Shown here: in pieces, positions 36,654 to 45,633 of the stretch
Layout of the letters: each line of letters opens with the position of its first letter
How positions within the stretch are numbered: the first letter of the stretch is position 1
Source: Pseudomonadota bacterium
GTDB taxonomy: Bacteria; Pseudomonadota; Gammaproteobacteria; Steroidobacterales; Steroidobacteraceae
DNA length: 64,000 nucleotides
Assembly (NCBI GenBank): GCA_021792555.1
Contig: JAJYUL010000001.1
Location: forward strand, 62,001 to 126,000
Direction of reading: 5' to 3'
Notes under the pieces: model-generated
Told to the model about the DNA's origin: nothing
Seen by the model: only the letters and a program-made list of their open reading frames with translations
Databases searched by the model: none
Translations under genes and position numbers: made by a program

Positions 36654-37775
36654 ATGCGCAAAGACCGGTCGATCCTGCTGCGGGGCATGACCTGGGACCA
36701 TCCGCGCGGCTACGGGCCGCTCTCGGCGTGCGCGGCGGCGTGGCTCGAGCGGACCGGGGTACGGATCGAATGGGAGCGGCGCTCGCTGCAGGATTTCGAG
36801 TCTTTTTCCGTGGCCGAGCTGGCCACACGGTACGACCTCATCGTGATCGATCATCCGCACGTCGGGCAGGTGACGCGTGAGGGGTGCCTCCGGCCGCTCG
36901 ATGAGGCCATCGCGCCGGATGCGGTCGGAGCGTCGCTCGCGAGCTACCAGTGGGGCGGGCGGCTGTGGGCGCTGCCGATCGACGCGGCCGCCCAGGTCCA
37001 GGCCTGGCGGCCGGACCGCCTGGCCGAACCGCCCCCGGACTGGGCGGCCGTGCTCGCGCTCGCGGCCGAGGGCGCCGTGGTATGCCCGCTGCGCCCGCCG
37101 CATAATCTGATGGCGCTGTTCACGCTGTGCGGACTGGCCGGCCGTCCGGCCCGCACGCACGGCGGGGAGCTGTTCGATCCATCGGCCGGCCGCGAAGCCT
37201 ATGAACGTCTGCGTGAACTCGCCGCGCACCTCGATGCGCGCTGCAGCGCGGAGGATCCGATCGCGGTTCTCAAGCGCATGGCCGAGCCGGATTCCGCCGT
37301 GCTGTGCGCCCCGCTCATCTACGGGTATGTCAGTTACTCCAGGCCCGAGGCCCGCGGAGCGCGCATCGCGTTTGCGGATCTGGCGCCGCTGTCCCGCGGC
37401 GGCTCGTGCGCCGGCTCGGCGCTCGGCGGCACCGGCATCGCCGTCTCGGCGTTTTCCGCCGAGCCCGACGCCGCGGCCGCCTTCGCCCGCTGGGTGGCCG
37501 GCGCCGAGGCGCAGTGCGGGCCGTACCTCGCCGGCGGCGGTCAGCCGGCGCACCGCGCCGCCTGGAGCGATGCGCTCGCCAATGAGGCCACGCTCGATTT
37601 CTTCCGCAATACGCGCGCGACGCTCGAGGGCGCCTGGGTGCGCCCGCGTCACGACGGCTACATGAGTTTCCAGGACCGCGCCGCCCGGCGCCTGCAGCAG
37701 GCGCTCGAGGCGCGCGAGTCCGCCGCCGCGGCCATCGCGGCGCTCAATCGACTGCATCTCGAGGTGTCACCATGA
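36654..37775 (+). CDS. Leaderless solute-binding-protein homologue (family 1), second copy
   Basis: 373 residues from the ATG at 36654, which has AGGGGG upstream; an upstream TTG at 36570 would add 28 charged residues but no leader. The layout is again a family-1 sugar-binding protein: LASYQWGGRLWALPIDAAAQ, the VAELATRYDLIVIDHPHVG segment, GTGIAVSAFSAEPDAAAAFA and YLAGGGQPAHRAAW. It starts MRKDRSILLRGMTWDHPRGY with no signal peptide. It is not a close copy of the protein at 29312, so this is not a recent duplication. It overlaps the GH127 gene by four bases and heads the rightward operon. No permease accompanies it. Confidence 0.83.
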   Translation: MRKDRSILLRGMTWDHPRGYGPLSACAAAWLERTGVRIEWERRSLQDFESFSVAELATRYDLIVIDHPHVGQVTREGCLRPLDEAIAPDAVGASLASYQWGGRLWALPIDAAAQVQAWRPDRLAEPPPDWAAVLALAAEGAVVCPLRPPHNLMALFTLCGLAGRPARTHGGELFDPSAGREAYERLRELAAHLDARCSAEDPIAVLKRMAEPDSAVLCAPLIYGYVSYSRPEARGARIAFADLAPLSRGGSCAGSALGGTGIAVSAFSAEPDAAAAFARWVAGAEAQCGPYLAGGGQPAHRAAWSDALANEATLDFFRNTRATLEGAWVRPRHDGYMSFQDRAARRLQQALEARESAAAAIAALNRLHLEVSP

Positions 37776-39610
37776 ACCAACCCACTTCACGCCGCACGTT
37801 TCTGCAATCGGCCGCGACGGCGGCGGGATTCGGGGTCATCGGCGCGCGTGCGCGCTGGGCGCGCGCACGCTCAGCGCCGGCGGCGCCCGGGGCAGGCCGC
37901 AGCGCGCCCATCGAGCGGCTGCACGAGTTCGACTATGGCGACGTCGCGCTCACGGGCGGTCCGCTGAAGGCACAGTACGACTTCATTCATGCGCACTACC
38001 TGGCCCTCGACAACGACCGGCTGCTGCAGGTCTACCGGGAGCACGCCGGCCTGCCCGCGCCCGGCATCGACATGGGCGGCTGGTACGGCGCGGGGGGATT
38101 CATTCCGGGCCACGCCCTCGGCCAATACATCTCCGGCATCGCGCGCATCGGGCGCTGCACCGGCGATGAGGCGTGCCGGTCGAAGGTGCACGAACTGGTG
38201 CACGGCTTCGGCCGCGCGCTGGACGCCAACCCGGTTCCCTATGCCGGCGAGGGCGCTTGGAAGATGTGGCCCGCGTATGTGCTCGACAAGCACATGATCG
38301 GCTTGATCGACGCGTACCGCCTGAGCGGCGTGCGGCCGGCACGCTCGCTGATCCCGCGCGTGATCCACGGCGCGCTGCCGTTCATCTCGCCGGTCAGCCG
38401 CGACCGGATCGGCGTGAAGAATCCCCCCTATGACGAAACCTACATCGTCTCGGAGAACCTGTTCACCGCCGCGCACCTGACCGGCGAGCGCCGCGTGCGT
38501 GATCTGGCCGTGAAATACCTGCTCGACAAGCCGTATTTCGACCCGCTGGCGCACGGCGAGAACGTGCTGGCCGGCCGCCAGGCCTACAGCCACGTCATGG
38601 CGCTCAGCTCGGCGGCCATGGCCTACCTCGAGCTCGGCGAGCCGCGCTACCGCGATGCCATCGTCAACGGCTGGAGGTTCCTCCAGGAGCAAAGCTATGC
38701 GACCGGCGGCTGGGGGCCGAACGAGCTGCTGATCGCCCCCGGCACCGGCGCGCTGTATTCCAGCCTCGCCGCCACCGAGAATCATTTCGAAACGCCGTGC
38801 GGGACGTACGCGACGATGAAGCTCGCCCGCTACCTGATGCGCTTCACCGGCGATGCGCGCTACGGCGATGGGCTCGAGCGGATCATGTGGAACGGACTGC
38901 TCGCGGTGCGTCCGCCGGACTCCAACGGCAACTCGCCGTACTACTCGAGCTATCACCCCGACGCCAAGAAAGTCTTCTACCCGCAGAAGTGGCCGTGCTG
39001 CTCGGGGACGCTGGTCCAGGGCGTGGCCGACTACGTGCGCAACGTCTATTTCCACGCGCCGGGCGCGCTCTACGTGAACCTGTTTACGCCGTCGCGGGTC
39101 CGCTGGCGCACCGGCGGGCGCGCGGTCACGCTCACGCAGCACACCGATTACCCGGCCGGCGAGTCGGTGACGCTGCACATCCAAACGGCCGCGCCCGCGA
39201 CCTTCACGCTCATGATCCGCATTCCCGGCTGGCTCGGCGCGCAGCCCGAGATCCGCGTCAACGGCGCTCGCGTGACCGGTGCGGCCGAGCCGGGTACGTT
39301 CGCCGCGGTGCGGCGCACCTGGCGCGACGGCGACCGGGTGGAGCTGCACCTGCCGCAGGCCTGGCGCACCCAGACGGTCGACCGCTCTCATCCCGGCACC
39401 GTCGCGCTGCTGCGCGGGCCGCTCGTGTACAGCGCGCTCAACTTCGCCGGTCCCGGCACGCCCGTCCCGCGGCTGGATGTCGCCGGCCTCACGCCGGTCA
39501 CGGGCGCGGAGGATTCCTACCGGCAGAGGGACCGCGGCCAGCAGATCCTCTTCGTGCCGTTCTACAAGGTCCTGAACGAGTCCTACAATGTCTACTTCCA
39601 GCGGGCCTGA
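37772..39610 (+). CDS. GH127-family glycosidase (beta-L-arabinofuranosidase type), Tat-exported
   Basis: 612 residues. The N-terminus has a twin-arginine signal (TSRRTFLQSAATAAGFGVIG). The body is the alpha/alpha-barrel plus beta-sandwich of GH127: GWYGAGGFIPGHALGQYISG, GGWGPNELLI, then the presumed zinc/nucleophile residues Glu340 and Cys343 (FETPCGT) and Cys409-Cys410 (WPCCSGTLVQG). The Glu-Cys spacing is one residue longer than the E-x-C I recall for the characterised bifidobacterial enzyme. GH127 removes beta-L-arabinofuranose; as I recall, some members act on aceric acid in rhamnogalacturonan II. It overlaps the preceding gene by 4 bases and the next by 23. Confidence 0.85.
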   Translation: MNQPTSRRTFLQSAATAAGFGVIGARARWARARSAPAAPGAGRSAPIERLHEFDYGDVALTGGPLKAQYDFIHAHYLALDNDRLLQVYREHAGLPAPGIDMGGWYGAGGFIPGHALGQYISGIARIGRCTGDEACRSKVHELVHGFGRALDANPVPYAGEGAWKMWPAYVLDKHMIGLIDAYRLSGVRPARSLIPRVIHGALPFISPVSRDRIGVKNPPYDETYIVSENLFTAAHLTGERRVRDLAVKYLLDKPYFDPLAHGENVLAGRQAYSHVMALSSAAMAYLELGEPRYRDAIVNGWRFLQEQSYATGGWGPNELLIAPGTGALYSSLAATENHFETPCGTYATMKLARYLMRFTGDARYGDGLERIMWNGLLAVRPPDSNGNSPYYSSYHPDAKKVFYPQKWPCCSGTLVQGVADYVRNVYFHAPGALYVNLFTPSRVRWRTGGRAVTLTQHTDYPAGESVTLHIQTAAPATFTLMIRIPGWLGAQPEIRVNGARVTGAAEPGTFAAVRRTWRDGDRVELHLPQAWRTQTVDRSHPGTVALLRGPLVYSALNFAGPGTPVPRLDVAGLTPVTGAEDSYRQRDRGQQILFVPFYKVLNESYNVYFQRA

Positions 39611-40874
39611 GCGCGCGCGCGTCGTCGCGCGCTACTGGATCGAAACGGCCCGGCCGCTCGAGGAGGCGGCGGCCCAGATGGCCGGCGAGCAGTCGACCGG
39701 CACGTTCGTGCGGGTCGCCGGCGAGACGGATGCATTGCGCGAACGGTTCGCCGCACGCATCGAGGCGCTCCGGCCGACGGGGGAGACGAACGCGCCGTCG
39801 CTGCCCGGAGCCTGGCAGCCCAAAGGCGGCCCGGGCGTCTGGCGCACCGCGGAGGTCACACTGTCCTGGCCGCTGCACAACTTCGGACCGTCGCTGCCGA
39901 ACCTGCTCGCCACCGTCGCCGGCAACCTCTGGGAACTGAAGGCATTCTCCGGGATGCGGCTGCTCGAGCTGACGCTGCCGCCGGAATTTCTGGCCGCGTA
40001 CCCGGGCCCGCAGTTCGGCGTGTCCGGCACGCGCGCCGTCGCCGGCGTGCACGGGCGGCCGCTCATCGGCACCATCATCAAACCCAGCGTCGGGCTCTCG
40101 CCCGAGGCCACGGCGGCGCGCGTCGCCGAGCTCGCCGCGGCGGGTGTGGATTTCATCAAGGACGACGAGCTGCAGGCCGACGGGCCGCACTGTCCGTTCG
40201 AGGCGCGCTTCAGCGCGGTGATGCGCGTGCTGCGCGAGCATGCGCAGCGCACCGGGCAGCGAGTCCTGTACGCGGTCAACATCACCGGGGAGATCGATCA
40301 GATGCTGCGCCGCCACGAGCGCGTCGTGGCCGAGGGCGGCAACTGCGTCATGGTCAGCCTGCACAGCATCGGCCTGCCCGCCCTCAGCGTGCTGCGCGCG
40401 CACTGCCAGGTGCCGATCCACGGCCACCGCAACGGCTGGGGTCTGCTCGGCCGCTCGCCGGCGATCGGCGTGAGCTTCCCGGCCTGGCAGAAACTGTGGC
40501 GGCTCGCGGGCATCGACCACGTGCACGTCAACGGACTCGACAACAAGTTCTGCGAGAGCAACGAGTCGGTCATCGCCTCGGCGCGCGAGTGCCTCACGCC
40601 GATGTTCGCGCCGCCGGCGCGCGGCTGTGAGATCATGCCGGTGTTCTCCTCGGGGCAGACGGCGCTGCAGGTGCCGGGCACCTGGCAGGCGCTGCGCTCC
40701 GTGGACCTCATTCACGCCTGCGGGGGCGGGATCATCGGCCATCCCGGCGGCGCGGCCGCCGGCGTGCGCAGCCTGCGTCAGGCCTGGGAGGCGGCCGTCG
40801 CCGACATCCCTCTGCTCGAGTACGCGCGCGAGCACCGCGAGCTCGCCGAGGCGATCGCAGCCTTTGGCCGCTGA
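39588..40874 (+). CDS. RuBisCO-like protein, apionate-pathway (OiaX/OiaT) type
   Basis: 428 residues of the RuBisCO large-subunit fold. Catalytic residues look intact: Lys165 in TIIKPSVGL, the carbamylation and metal site Lys191-Asp193-Glu194 in DFIKDDE, His280-Arg281 in HGHRNG, loop-6 Lys320 in NGLDNKF, Ser354-Ser355-Gly356, and the phosphate glycines in ACGGGIIGHPGG. No small subunit, phosphoribulokinase or other Calvin gene is present. The next gene is a DUF1537 kinase. That pairing is known from D-apiose pathways, where a RuBisCO-like protein decarboxylates or hydrolyses 3-oxo-isoapionate-4-phosphate. True carbon fixation is unlikely. Which of the two activities applies cannot be told by eye. 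Confidence 0.87.
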   Translation: MSTSSGPERARVVARYWIETARPLEEAAAQMAGEQSTGTFVRVAGETDALRERFAARIEALRPTGETNAPSLPGAWQPKGGPGVWRTAEVTLSWPLHNFGPSLPNLLATVAGNLWELKAFSGMRLLELTLPPEFLAAYPGPQFGVSGTRAVAGVHGRPLIGTIIKPSVGLSPEATAARVAELAAAGVDFIKDDELQADGPHCPFEARFSAVMRVLREHAQRTGQRVLYAVNITGEIDQMLRRHERVVAEGGNCVMVSLHSIGLPALSVLRAHCQVPIHGHRNGWGLLGRSPAIGVSFPAWQKLWRLAGIDHVHVNGLDNKFCESNESVIASARECLTPMFAPPARGCEIMPVFSSGQTALQVPGTWQALRSVDLIHACGGGIIGHPGGAAAGVRSLRQAWEAAVADIPLLEYAREHRELAEAIAAFGR

Positions 40875-40884
40875 GGAGCGCCGG

Positions 40885-42198
40885 GTGGATCGAGCTCTGT
40901 ACGCCTATTACGGCGATGACTTCACCGGCTCGACCGACGTGCTCGAGGTGCTGGCATCGGCCGGCGTGCGCAGCGTGCTGTTCATCGGGGCGCCGCAGGA
41001 GCGGCACGTGCGGCGCTTTTCCGGCTGTCAGGCATTCGGCATCGCGGGCGACAGTCGCAGCCGCACGCCGCAGTGGATGCGCGCGCATCTGCCGGCGCTG
41101 TTCGCGCGGCTCGGGGACTTCGGCGCGCCGATCACGCACTACAAGACATGCTCCACGTTCGACAGCTCGCCGCAGATCGGCTCGATCGGCCGCGCGCTCG
41201 AGGTCGGCCACGAGACGCTGGGCGGTCCGTTCATTCCGATCGTGGTGGCCGCGCCGCACCTCGGCCGTTACGTCGCCTTCGGCAATCTGTTCGCCTCCGC
41301 CGCAGGCACCGTGCATCGCATCGATCGCCACCCGACGATGCGCTCGCATCCGGTCACGCCCATGCACGAGGCGGACCTGCGCCGGCACCTCGCCGCACAG
41401 ACATCCATGCGCATCGGACTGATCGATCTGCCGACGCTGGCGGGCAACGCGGCCGCCGAGGCGCTGGCCCGGTGTGTGGGCGCGGGCGATCAGGCGGTGT
41501 TGTTCGACGGGGTCGGCGAGGCGGATCTTCAGCAGACCGGTCGGCTGCTGTGGGCGAACGCCTGCTCGCATACGTTGTTCTGCGCAGGCAGTTCCGGCCT
41601 GCCGTATGCCTTGCTCGCGCCGTGGCGGGACGCGGGGCTGATACCGGCGCGGCGCGAAGCGCCGCCGCGCAGCCGTCCCGTCGATACGCTGCTGGTCATG
41701 AGCGGCAGCTGCTCGCCGGTGACCGAGCGGCAGATACAGGCCGCGCTGCGCGCCGGCTATCACGGCATCGCGCTCGATCCGACGGCTCTGCTCAGCGCCG
41801 CGCACGGCCGCGAAGCGGGCGAGCTGTTGGTGCGTGAGGCGGTCGGCAGCCTGCGGGACGGCCGCAGCACGGTCGTATACAGCGCGCTCGGACCGCTGAG
41901 CGCGGGCGCATCTGCCTCCGGCGAGGCGCTCGGCCGGCGCATGGGCGAGTTGCTCTCGCGCATCCTCGCAGAGGCGCCCGTGCCGCGCGTGCTGCTCGCC
42001 GGCGGGGATACCTCGAGCCACGCGGTCGCGCAGTTGGGTTTGTACGCCCTCACCTGGACGGCGAGCCTCGAGCCGGGCGCGCCGCTGTGCCGGGCGCATG
42101 CCGAGGGGCGCACGGACCTTGAGGGCCTGGAGCTGGTCCTCAAGGGTGGCCAGGTCGGCAGCGAGGCGTTCTTCGAGCGCGTGCGGCTCGGGCGCTGA
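40885..42198 (+). CDS. DUF1537 four-carbon acid-sugar kinase family (OiaK-like)
   Basis: 437 residues from a GTG with GAGGAG upstream; the track's longer start is a shadow. N-terminal DUF1537 domain opens with YAYYGDDFTGSTDVLEVLA, then ITHYKTCSTFDSSPQIGSIG. The C-terminal nucleotide-binding domain ends with the conserved LLAGGDTSSHAVAQLGLYAL and LVLKGGQVGSEAFF. The family phosphorylates acid sugars such as threonate, erythronate and 3-oxo-isoapionate. It sits 10 bases after the RuBisCO-like gene, so its product is likely the substrate of that protein, as in the OiaK-OiaX/OiaT pair. It is the last gene of the rightward operon. Confidence 0.88.
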   Translation: MDRALYAYYGDDFTGSTDVLEVLASAGVRSVLFIGAPQERHVRRFSGCQAFGIAGDSRSRTPQWMRAHLPALFARLGDFGAPITHYKTCSTFDSSPQIGSIGRALEVGHETLGGPFIPIVVAAPHLGRYVAFGNLFASAAGTVHRIDRHPTMRSHPVTPMHEADLRRHLAAQTSMRIGLIDLPTLAGNAAAEALARCVGAGDQAVLFDGVGEADLQQTGRLLWANACSHTLFCAGSSGLPYALLAPWRDAGLIPARREAPPRSRPVDTLLVMSGSCSPVTERQIQAALRAGYHGIALDPTALLSAAHGREAGELLVREAVGSLRDGRSTVVYSALGPLSAGASASGEALGRRMGELLSRILAEAPVPRVLLAGGDTSSHAVAQLGLYALTWTASLEPGAPLCRAHAEGRTDLEGLELVLKGGQVGSEAFFERVRLGR

Positions 42199-42240
42199 CA
42201 CGGGGGCGCCCGTCGCGGCGCGAGCCCGACCTGGGCCGCA

Positions 42241-42269
42241 TTTGCAGGCCGGCCCCCTTTCGCTATGCT
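42241..42269 (+). promoter_or_regulatory. Possible promoter for the GT9 gene
   Basis: TTTGCA (42241-42246), a 17-base spacer and TATGCT (42264-42269), each matching four of six consensus bases. It lies about 90 bases before the glycosyltransferase start, after the kinase stop. Confidence 0.3.
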
Positions 42270-42359
42270 CGCCGCTGGAGAAGAGCAGAGCGCGACGCCG
42301 CATGAGCCTTGTGAGACCGCCGGACTTGTCAGTGACGCTTGACGCGTGAGCGCACGGCC

Positions 42360-43475
42360 GTGACGGAGCACGCCTCTGCGCAAGGGCTCATTCCGGTCGT
42401 CCGCTTCGGCGCGCTCGGCGACATGATCGTGACGCTGCCCCTGCTGCGCTGCCTGCGGGAGCGGCACGGCCGCCCGTGCCTGGTGATCGGCACGGGCGGA
42501 TGGCCGGAGCCGGTATGCCGGGGCAACCCGGATGTGGGGCGCGTGATTGCCCTCAGCCGCCACCTGCCTGCGCCGTTCGATCCCGCGTGGTGGGCCGCGG
42601 TGGCCGCGTTGCGGCGCTGCATGGGCGGGCCGGTGTACGAGCTCTGCGAGAGGCCCCGCGCGGCGCAAGCCGAGCGGCTGCTCGCCTTCGGCGGCGTCGA
42701 GCGCGCGAGGCGCATATCGCTTCGCGATGACCTGCCGCGGCCGGGGGAGCACGCGATCGAGCGGTTGCTGCGCGCCGCCGATTGCAGCCCGGCCGCGCCG
42801 GCATCGGCCGTGCCGCGCCTCGCGGTGCTCGAGCCGGAGCGCATCGAGCGGGATCGCTGGCTCGATGCGCAAGGCTGGCGCGGCAGGCCGCTCATCCTGG
42901 TGCAGACCGGCAACCGCCGCACCATGAGCTCAAAGCGGCATCGGCACCGCAAGCTCAACCGCGACGAGAAGGCGTGGCCCAACGAGCGCTGGCGGCAGCT
43001 GCTGCGGGGGATTCATGCGCGCATGCCGCAGGCCGTGCTGCTGCTGTGCGGCGCGCCGCCCGAGGCGGCGTTCATCCGGGAGATCCAGCAGGAAGCGGCG
43101 CTCGAGTGCGTCGCGCCGGCGGTGTTGGATCTGCGCGCGCTGTTTGCGCTCTGCGAGGCCGCGCACAGCATGATTTCGATCGACACCGGACCGGCACATG
43201 CCGCCGCCGCGCTCGGGGTGCCCCTGGTGGTGATGTTCGGATCTCATTCCCCGGCCGAGTGGCTGCCGCGCGCTGCGGGAACCCCCGTCATCGGGCTCGG
43301 CGGACCACCCGAGACGCGCCGTGTCGATCAGCTTGCGGTCGAGACGGTCATCGAGAGCTGGTGGAAGATGGTCCAAGGTCTGCCGGCCCCGATCGCGGGC
43401 GGCTGCGCCGAGGGCGCAGGGCCGCCGCAGCGGGCCGAAGGAGCGCGCCCCGTGCCCGGCGTCAGCCCGACCTGA
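42360..43475 (+). CDS. GT9-family glycosyltransferase (heptosyltransferase-like)
   Basis: 371 residues from a GTG at 42360; a TTG at 42339 is an alternative. The N-terminus carries VVRFGALGDMIVTLPLLRCL and the C-terminal half carries SIDTGPAHAAAALGVPLVVM, both typical of the ADP-heptose:LPS heptosyltransferase family (GT-B fold). A basic insert, KRHRHRKLNRDEKAWPNERW, sits near residue 200. The last 35 residues are low-complexity. No other LPS gene is nearby, so the acceptor is unknown; it may add sugar to an envelope glycan. It does not obviously belong to the flanking sugar operons. Confidence 0.82.
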   Translation: MTEHASAQGLIPVVRFGALGDMIVTLPLLRCLRERHGRPCLVIGTGGWPEPVCRGNPDVGRVIALSRHLPAPFDPAWWAAVAALRRCMGGPVYELCERPRAAQAERLLAFGGVERARRISLRDDLPRPGEHAIERLLRAADCSPAAPASAVPRLAVLEPERIERDRWLDAQGWRGRPLILVQTGNRRTMSSKRHRHRKLNRDEKAWPNERWRQLLRGIHARMPQAVLLLCGAPPEAAFIREIQQEAALECVAPAVLDLRALFALCEAAHSMISIDTGPAHAAAALGVPLVVMFGSHSPAEWLPRAAGTPVIGLGGPPETRRVDQLAVETVIESWWKMVQGLPAPIAGGCAEGAGPPQRAEGARPVPGVSPT

Positions 43476-43658
43476 AGGTGAGCCCGCCGATTCGATCGCC
43501 CGACTCGCCGGACGCGCACAGCCGGAACGGGCCGCCGCCTCGCTCACCGGCGCATCCGGCGTTTCACGGCGCCGGGGAAGCGGCGAACGTCCCGGAGGCG
43601 CAGCTCACGTGACACAAGCGGTGGCGCTCGGGGCGCTTCGCCCGACGCGCAGGACCGG

Positions 43659-44957
43659 TTACAGCTTGTCCTCGACCGCGACCCGTTCAGGCGCGGCGGA
43701 ACCGTCGGGCCCGTCAGGCTCCACCGTCAGTCCCGCCGTGCAGTCGACCCGCGAGAAAACGATCGCCGCGATCAGCACCATCAGCGCCACCGCCTGCACG
43801 GGCAGTTCGTAGTTGCCGGTGGCGCCGACAATGTACCCGAAGGCGAGCGTACAGAGCACGCCCCCGGCCTGACCGGCGGTATTCATCACGCCGGTGGCCG
43901 CGCCGCCGTGGTTGCCGCCGATGCTCATGCACATGGCCCAGGCCGCCGGCAGCATCAGGTCCATGGTCGCGAATCCCGCGCTGGCGAGGATCACGATCGC
44001 GGCGCGGCTGGTGACGAGACTCATGGCGAGCAGCAGGCCCGCCCCGACGATCAGGCAGCCGGCGGTCATCAGTCGCGTCGCGCGGCGCAGGCCGATCCTG
44101 AGCCCGAGCCGGTCGCACACGGTCCCGCCGACCAGGTTGCTGCCGATGCCGAGCAGAAACGGAAAGGCCGCATACACGCCCATCTGCCGCAGCGTGAAGT
44201 GCCCGGCGTGCACCATCCAGGTCGGAAACCAGTTGAAGTAGAACCAGCTGCCGGCGCCGTAGCAGCCGTAGGCGAGCACGATGAGCCACAGCTGAGGCAG
44301 CTTCAGCAGGCGGCCGAGCGCACCCTTGCCGCCGTGCGCATCGCCGCGACGCTCGCCGATTTCGGCAAGCTCCTCCGGCCCGATACCCGGCTGCTCGGCC
44401 GGCCGGTCGTGGTACCAGAGCCACCAGGCGAGCGCCCAGAGCGCCCCGATGACGGCCAGCACCCAGAACACCGCGCGCCAGCCGAAGTGGATCGCGAGCG
44501 GCACCAGCAACAGCGGCGCGAGCGCCCCGCCGAGGCGGCTCGCGGCCCACACCGCGCCCTGGCCGCGCGCCCGCTCGCGAGCCGGCAGCCAGCGCCACAG
44601 GACCCCCGAGGCGTTCGGATAGGCGCCCGCCGAGCCGATGCCGAAGCAGAAACGCACGATTGCGAGCGGAATGAAGCTCGTGCACGCGCCGGTGAGCGCC
44701 GTGAAGCCCGACCACCAGGCGGCGATGCGCGAGAGCTCGCGCCGCTGGCCATGGCGGTCCCCGAGCGCGCCGGAGGGGATTTCAAACAGGCCGTAGGCGA
44801 TCACGTAGGCGCTGAGCACCCAGCCCCACTGCTCGGGCGTGAGGCCGAGATCCTGCTGGATGCGCGGACCCAGCACCGAGATGGCCATCCGGTCGAGAAA
44901 CGTAATGACCGAGACGACGCTGAGCAGCCCGACGACGGCGTAGCGCTTCTTGAACAT
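43659..44957 (-). CDS. MFS transporter, anion:cation symporter family (sugar-acid type)
   Basis: 432 residues, 12 membrane helices. The helix 1 segment VSVITFLDRMAISVLGPRIQ and the loop SGALGDRHGQRR match the ACS family, which brings in hexuronates, galactonate, glucarate and related acids. FCFGIGSAGAYPNASGVLWR in helix 4 fits as well. The start follows the racemase-like stop without a gap (TGAATG). It is the last gene of the rhamnose operon, so L-rhamnonate or another acid sugar from plant polymers is a plausible substrate. Confidence 0.87.
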   Translation of the reverse strand: MFKKRYAVVGLLSVVSVITFLDRMAISVLGPRIQQDLGLTPEQWGWVLSAYVIAYGLFEIPSGALGDRHGQRRELSRIAAWWSGFTALTGACTSFIPLAIVRFCFGIGSAGAYPNASGVLWRWLPARERARGQGAVWAASRLGGALAPLLLVPLAIHFGWRAVFWVLAVIGALWALAWWLWYHDRPAEQPGIGPEELAEIGERRGDAHGGKGALGRLLKLPQLWLIVLAYGCYGAGSWFYFNWFPTWMVHAGHFTLRQMGVYAAFPFLLGIGSNLVGGTVCDRLGLRIGLRRATRLMTAGCLIVGAGLLLAMSLVTSRAAIVILASAGFATMDLMLPAAWAMCMSIGGNHGGAATGVMNTAGQAGGVLCTLAFGYIVGATGNYELPVQAVALMVLIAAIVFSRVDCTAGLTVEPDGPDGSAAPERVAVEDKL

Positions 44958-45632
44958 TCAGCCGGTCCCGAGACCGAACACCTCGCGCACCTGGCGCACG
45001 CCGGACTCGGGGCTCGAGAGCACGGGGGCCTGCACGGCGCCTGCCGGCAGCGCCGCCACGACCCGCGCCATGGACGCCTGCGCCAGCACGATCACATCCA
45101 CGTCGCGCATCCTCTCGGTCAGCGCGGCGCTCACCAGGCGATCATGGGTGGCGGTATCGCCCGAGAGCACCGCCTCGAACGCGCCCTCGCACAGGCACTC
45201 GATGACATCGACCGGCCGGTTGGCCTCGAGCGCGGCGCTGCGCACCAGCGCCGATGTGGGCTCGAGCGTCGTGCGCAGCGTGGCGAGCACGCCGATCCGG
45301 CGGCCCTGGCGGACCGCGGCGCGCGCCATGGGCGCGTCCACCCGCAGCACCGGCGGATCGAACAGCTGCTGGGCGATATCCACGGCCGGGCCGACGGACG
45401 AGCAGGTCACGAGCACCCCGTCGGCGCCGCCTTCGAGCGCCGAGCCGACGAGCGTGGCGAGGCGCCGCACGGTGGTCTTCTGCAGCCGCCCGGCCTGGAT
45501 CGTATTCTTGATGAGGCTCTCATCGACGGTGTGGAAGATCTGCACCTCCGGCAGCCATTGCGCGCACAGCGAGGTGAACAGGGGAGTCAACACCGGGGAG
45601 GTGTGCAGCAGAGCGAGTTTGCGTTGCGCCAT
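44958..45632 (-). CDS. Asp/Glu-racemase-superfamily protein with one catalytic Cys
   Basis: 224 residues of the Asp/Glu/hydantoin racemase fold: LALLHTSPVLTPLF at the start, the first Cys motif at DGVLVTCSSVG (Cys77) and IGVLATLRTTLEPT. At the place of the second catalytic Cys the sequence reads VIVLAQASMARV, so Gln/Ala replace it. True racemases need both cysteines, so racemisation is doubtful. Decarboxylase, isomerase or another role is possible, and arylmalonate decarboxylase shows that one-Cys members can be active. It is packed between GH78 and the MFS carrier with one base or none between genes. Confidence 0.82.
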   Translation of the reverse strand: MAQRKLALLHTSPVLTPLFTSLCAQWLPEVQIFHTVDESLIKNTIQAGRLQKTTVRRLATLVGSALEGGADGVLVTCSSVGPAVDIAQQLFDPPVLRVDAPMARAAVRQGRRIGVLATLRTTLEPTSALVRSAALEANRPVDVIECLCEGAFEAVLSGDTATHDRLVSAALTERMRDVDVIVLAQASMARVVAALPAGAVQAPVLSSPESGVRQVREVFGLGTG

Positions 45633-45633
45633 G

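Noticed and set aside
39588-40874. RuBisCO-like gene as true carbon-fixing RuBisCO
   Set aside because: No small subunit, phosphoribulokinase or Calvin genes, and the kinase and transporter context point to acid-sugar breakdown.
42199-42263. GC-rich inverted sequences after the kinase gene as a terminator
   Set aside because: The stems are short and imperfect and no T-run follows; this could be composition alone.
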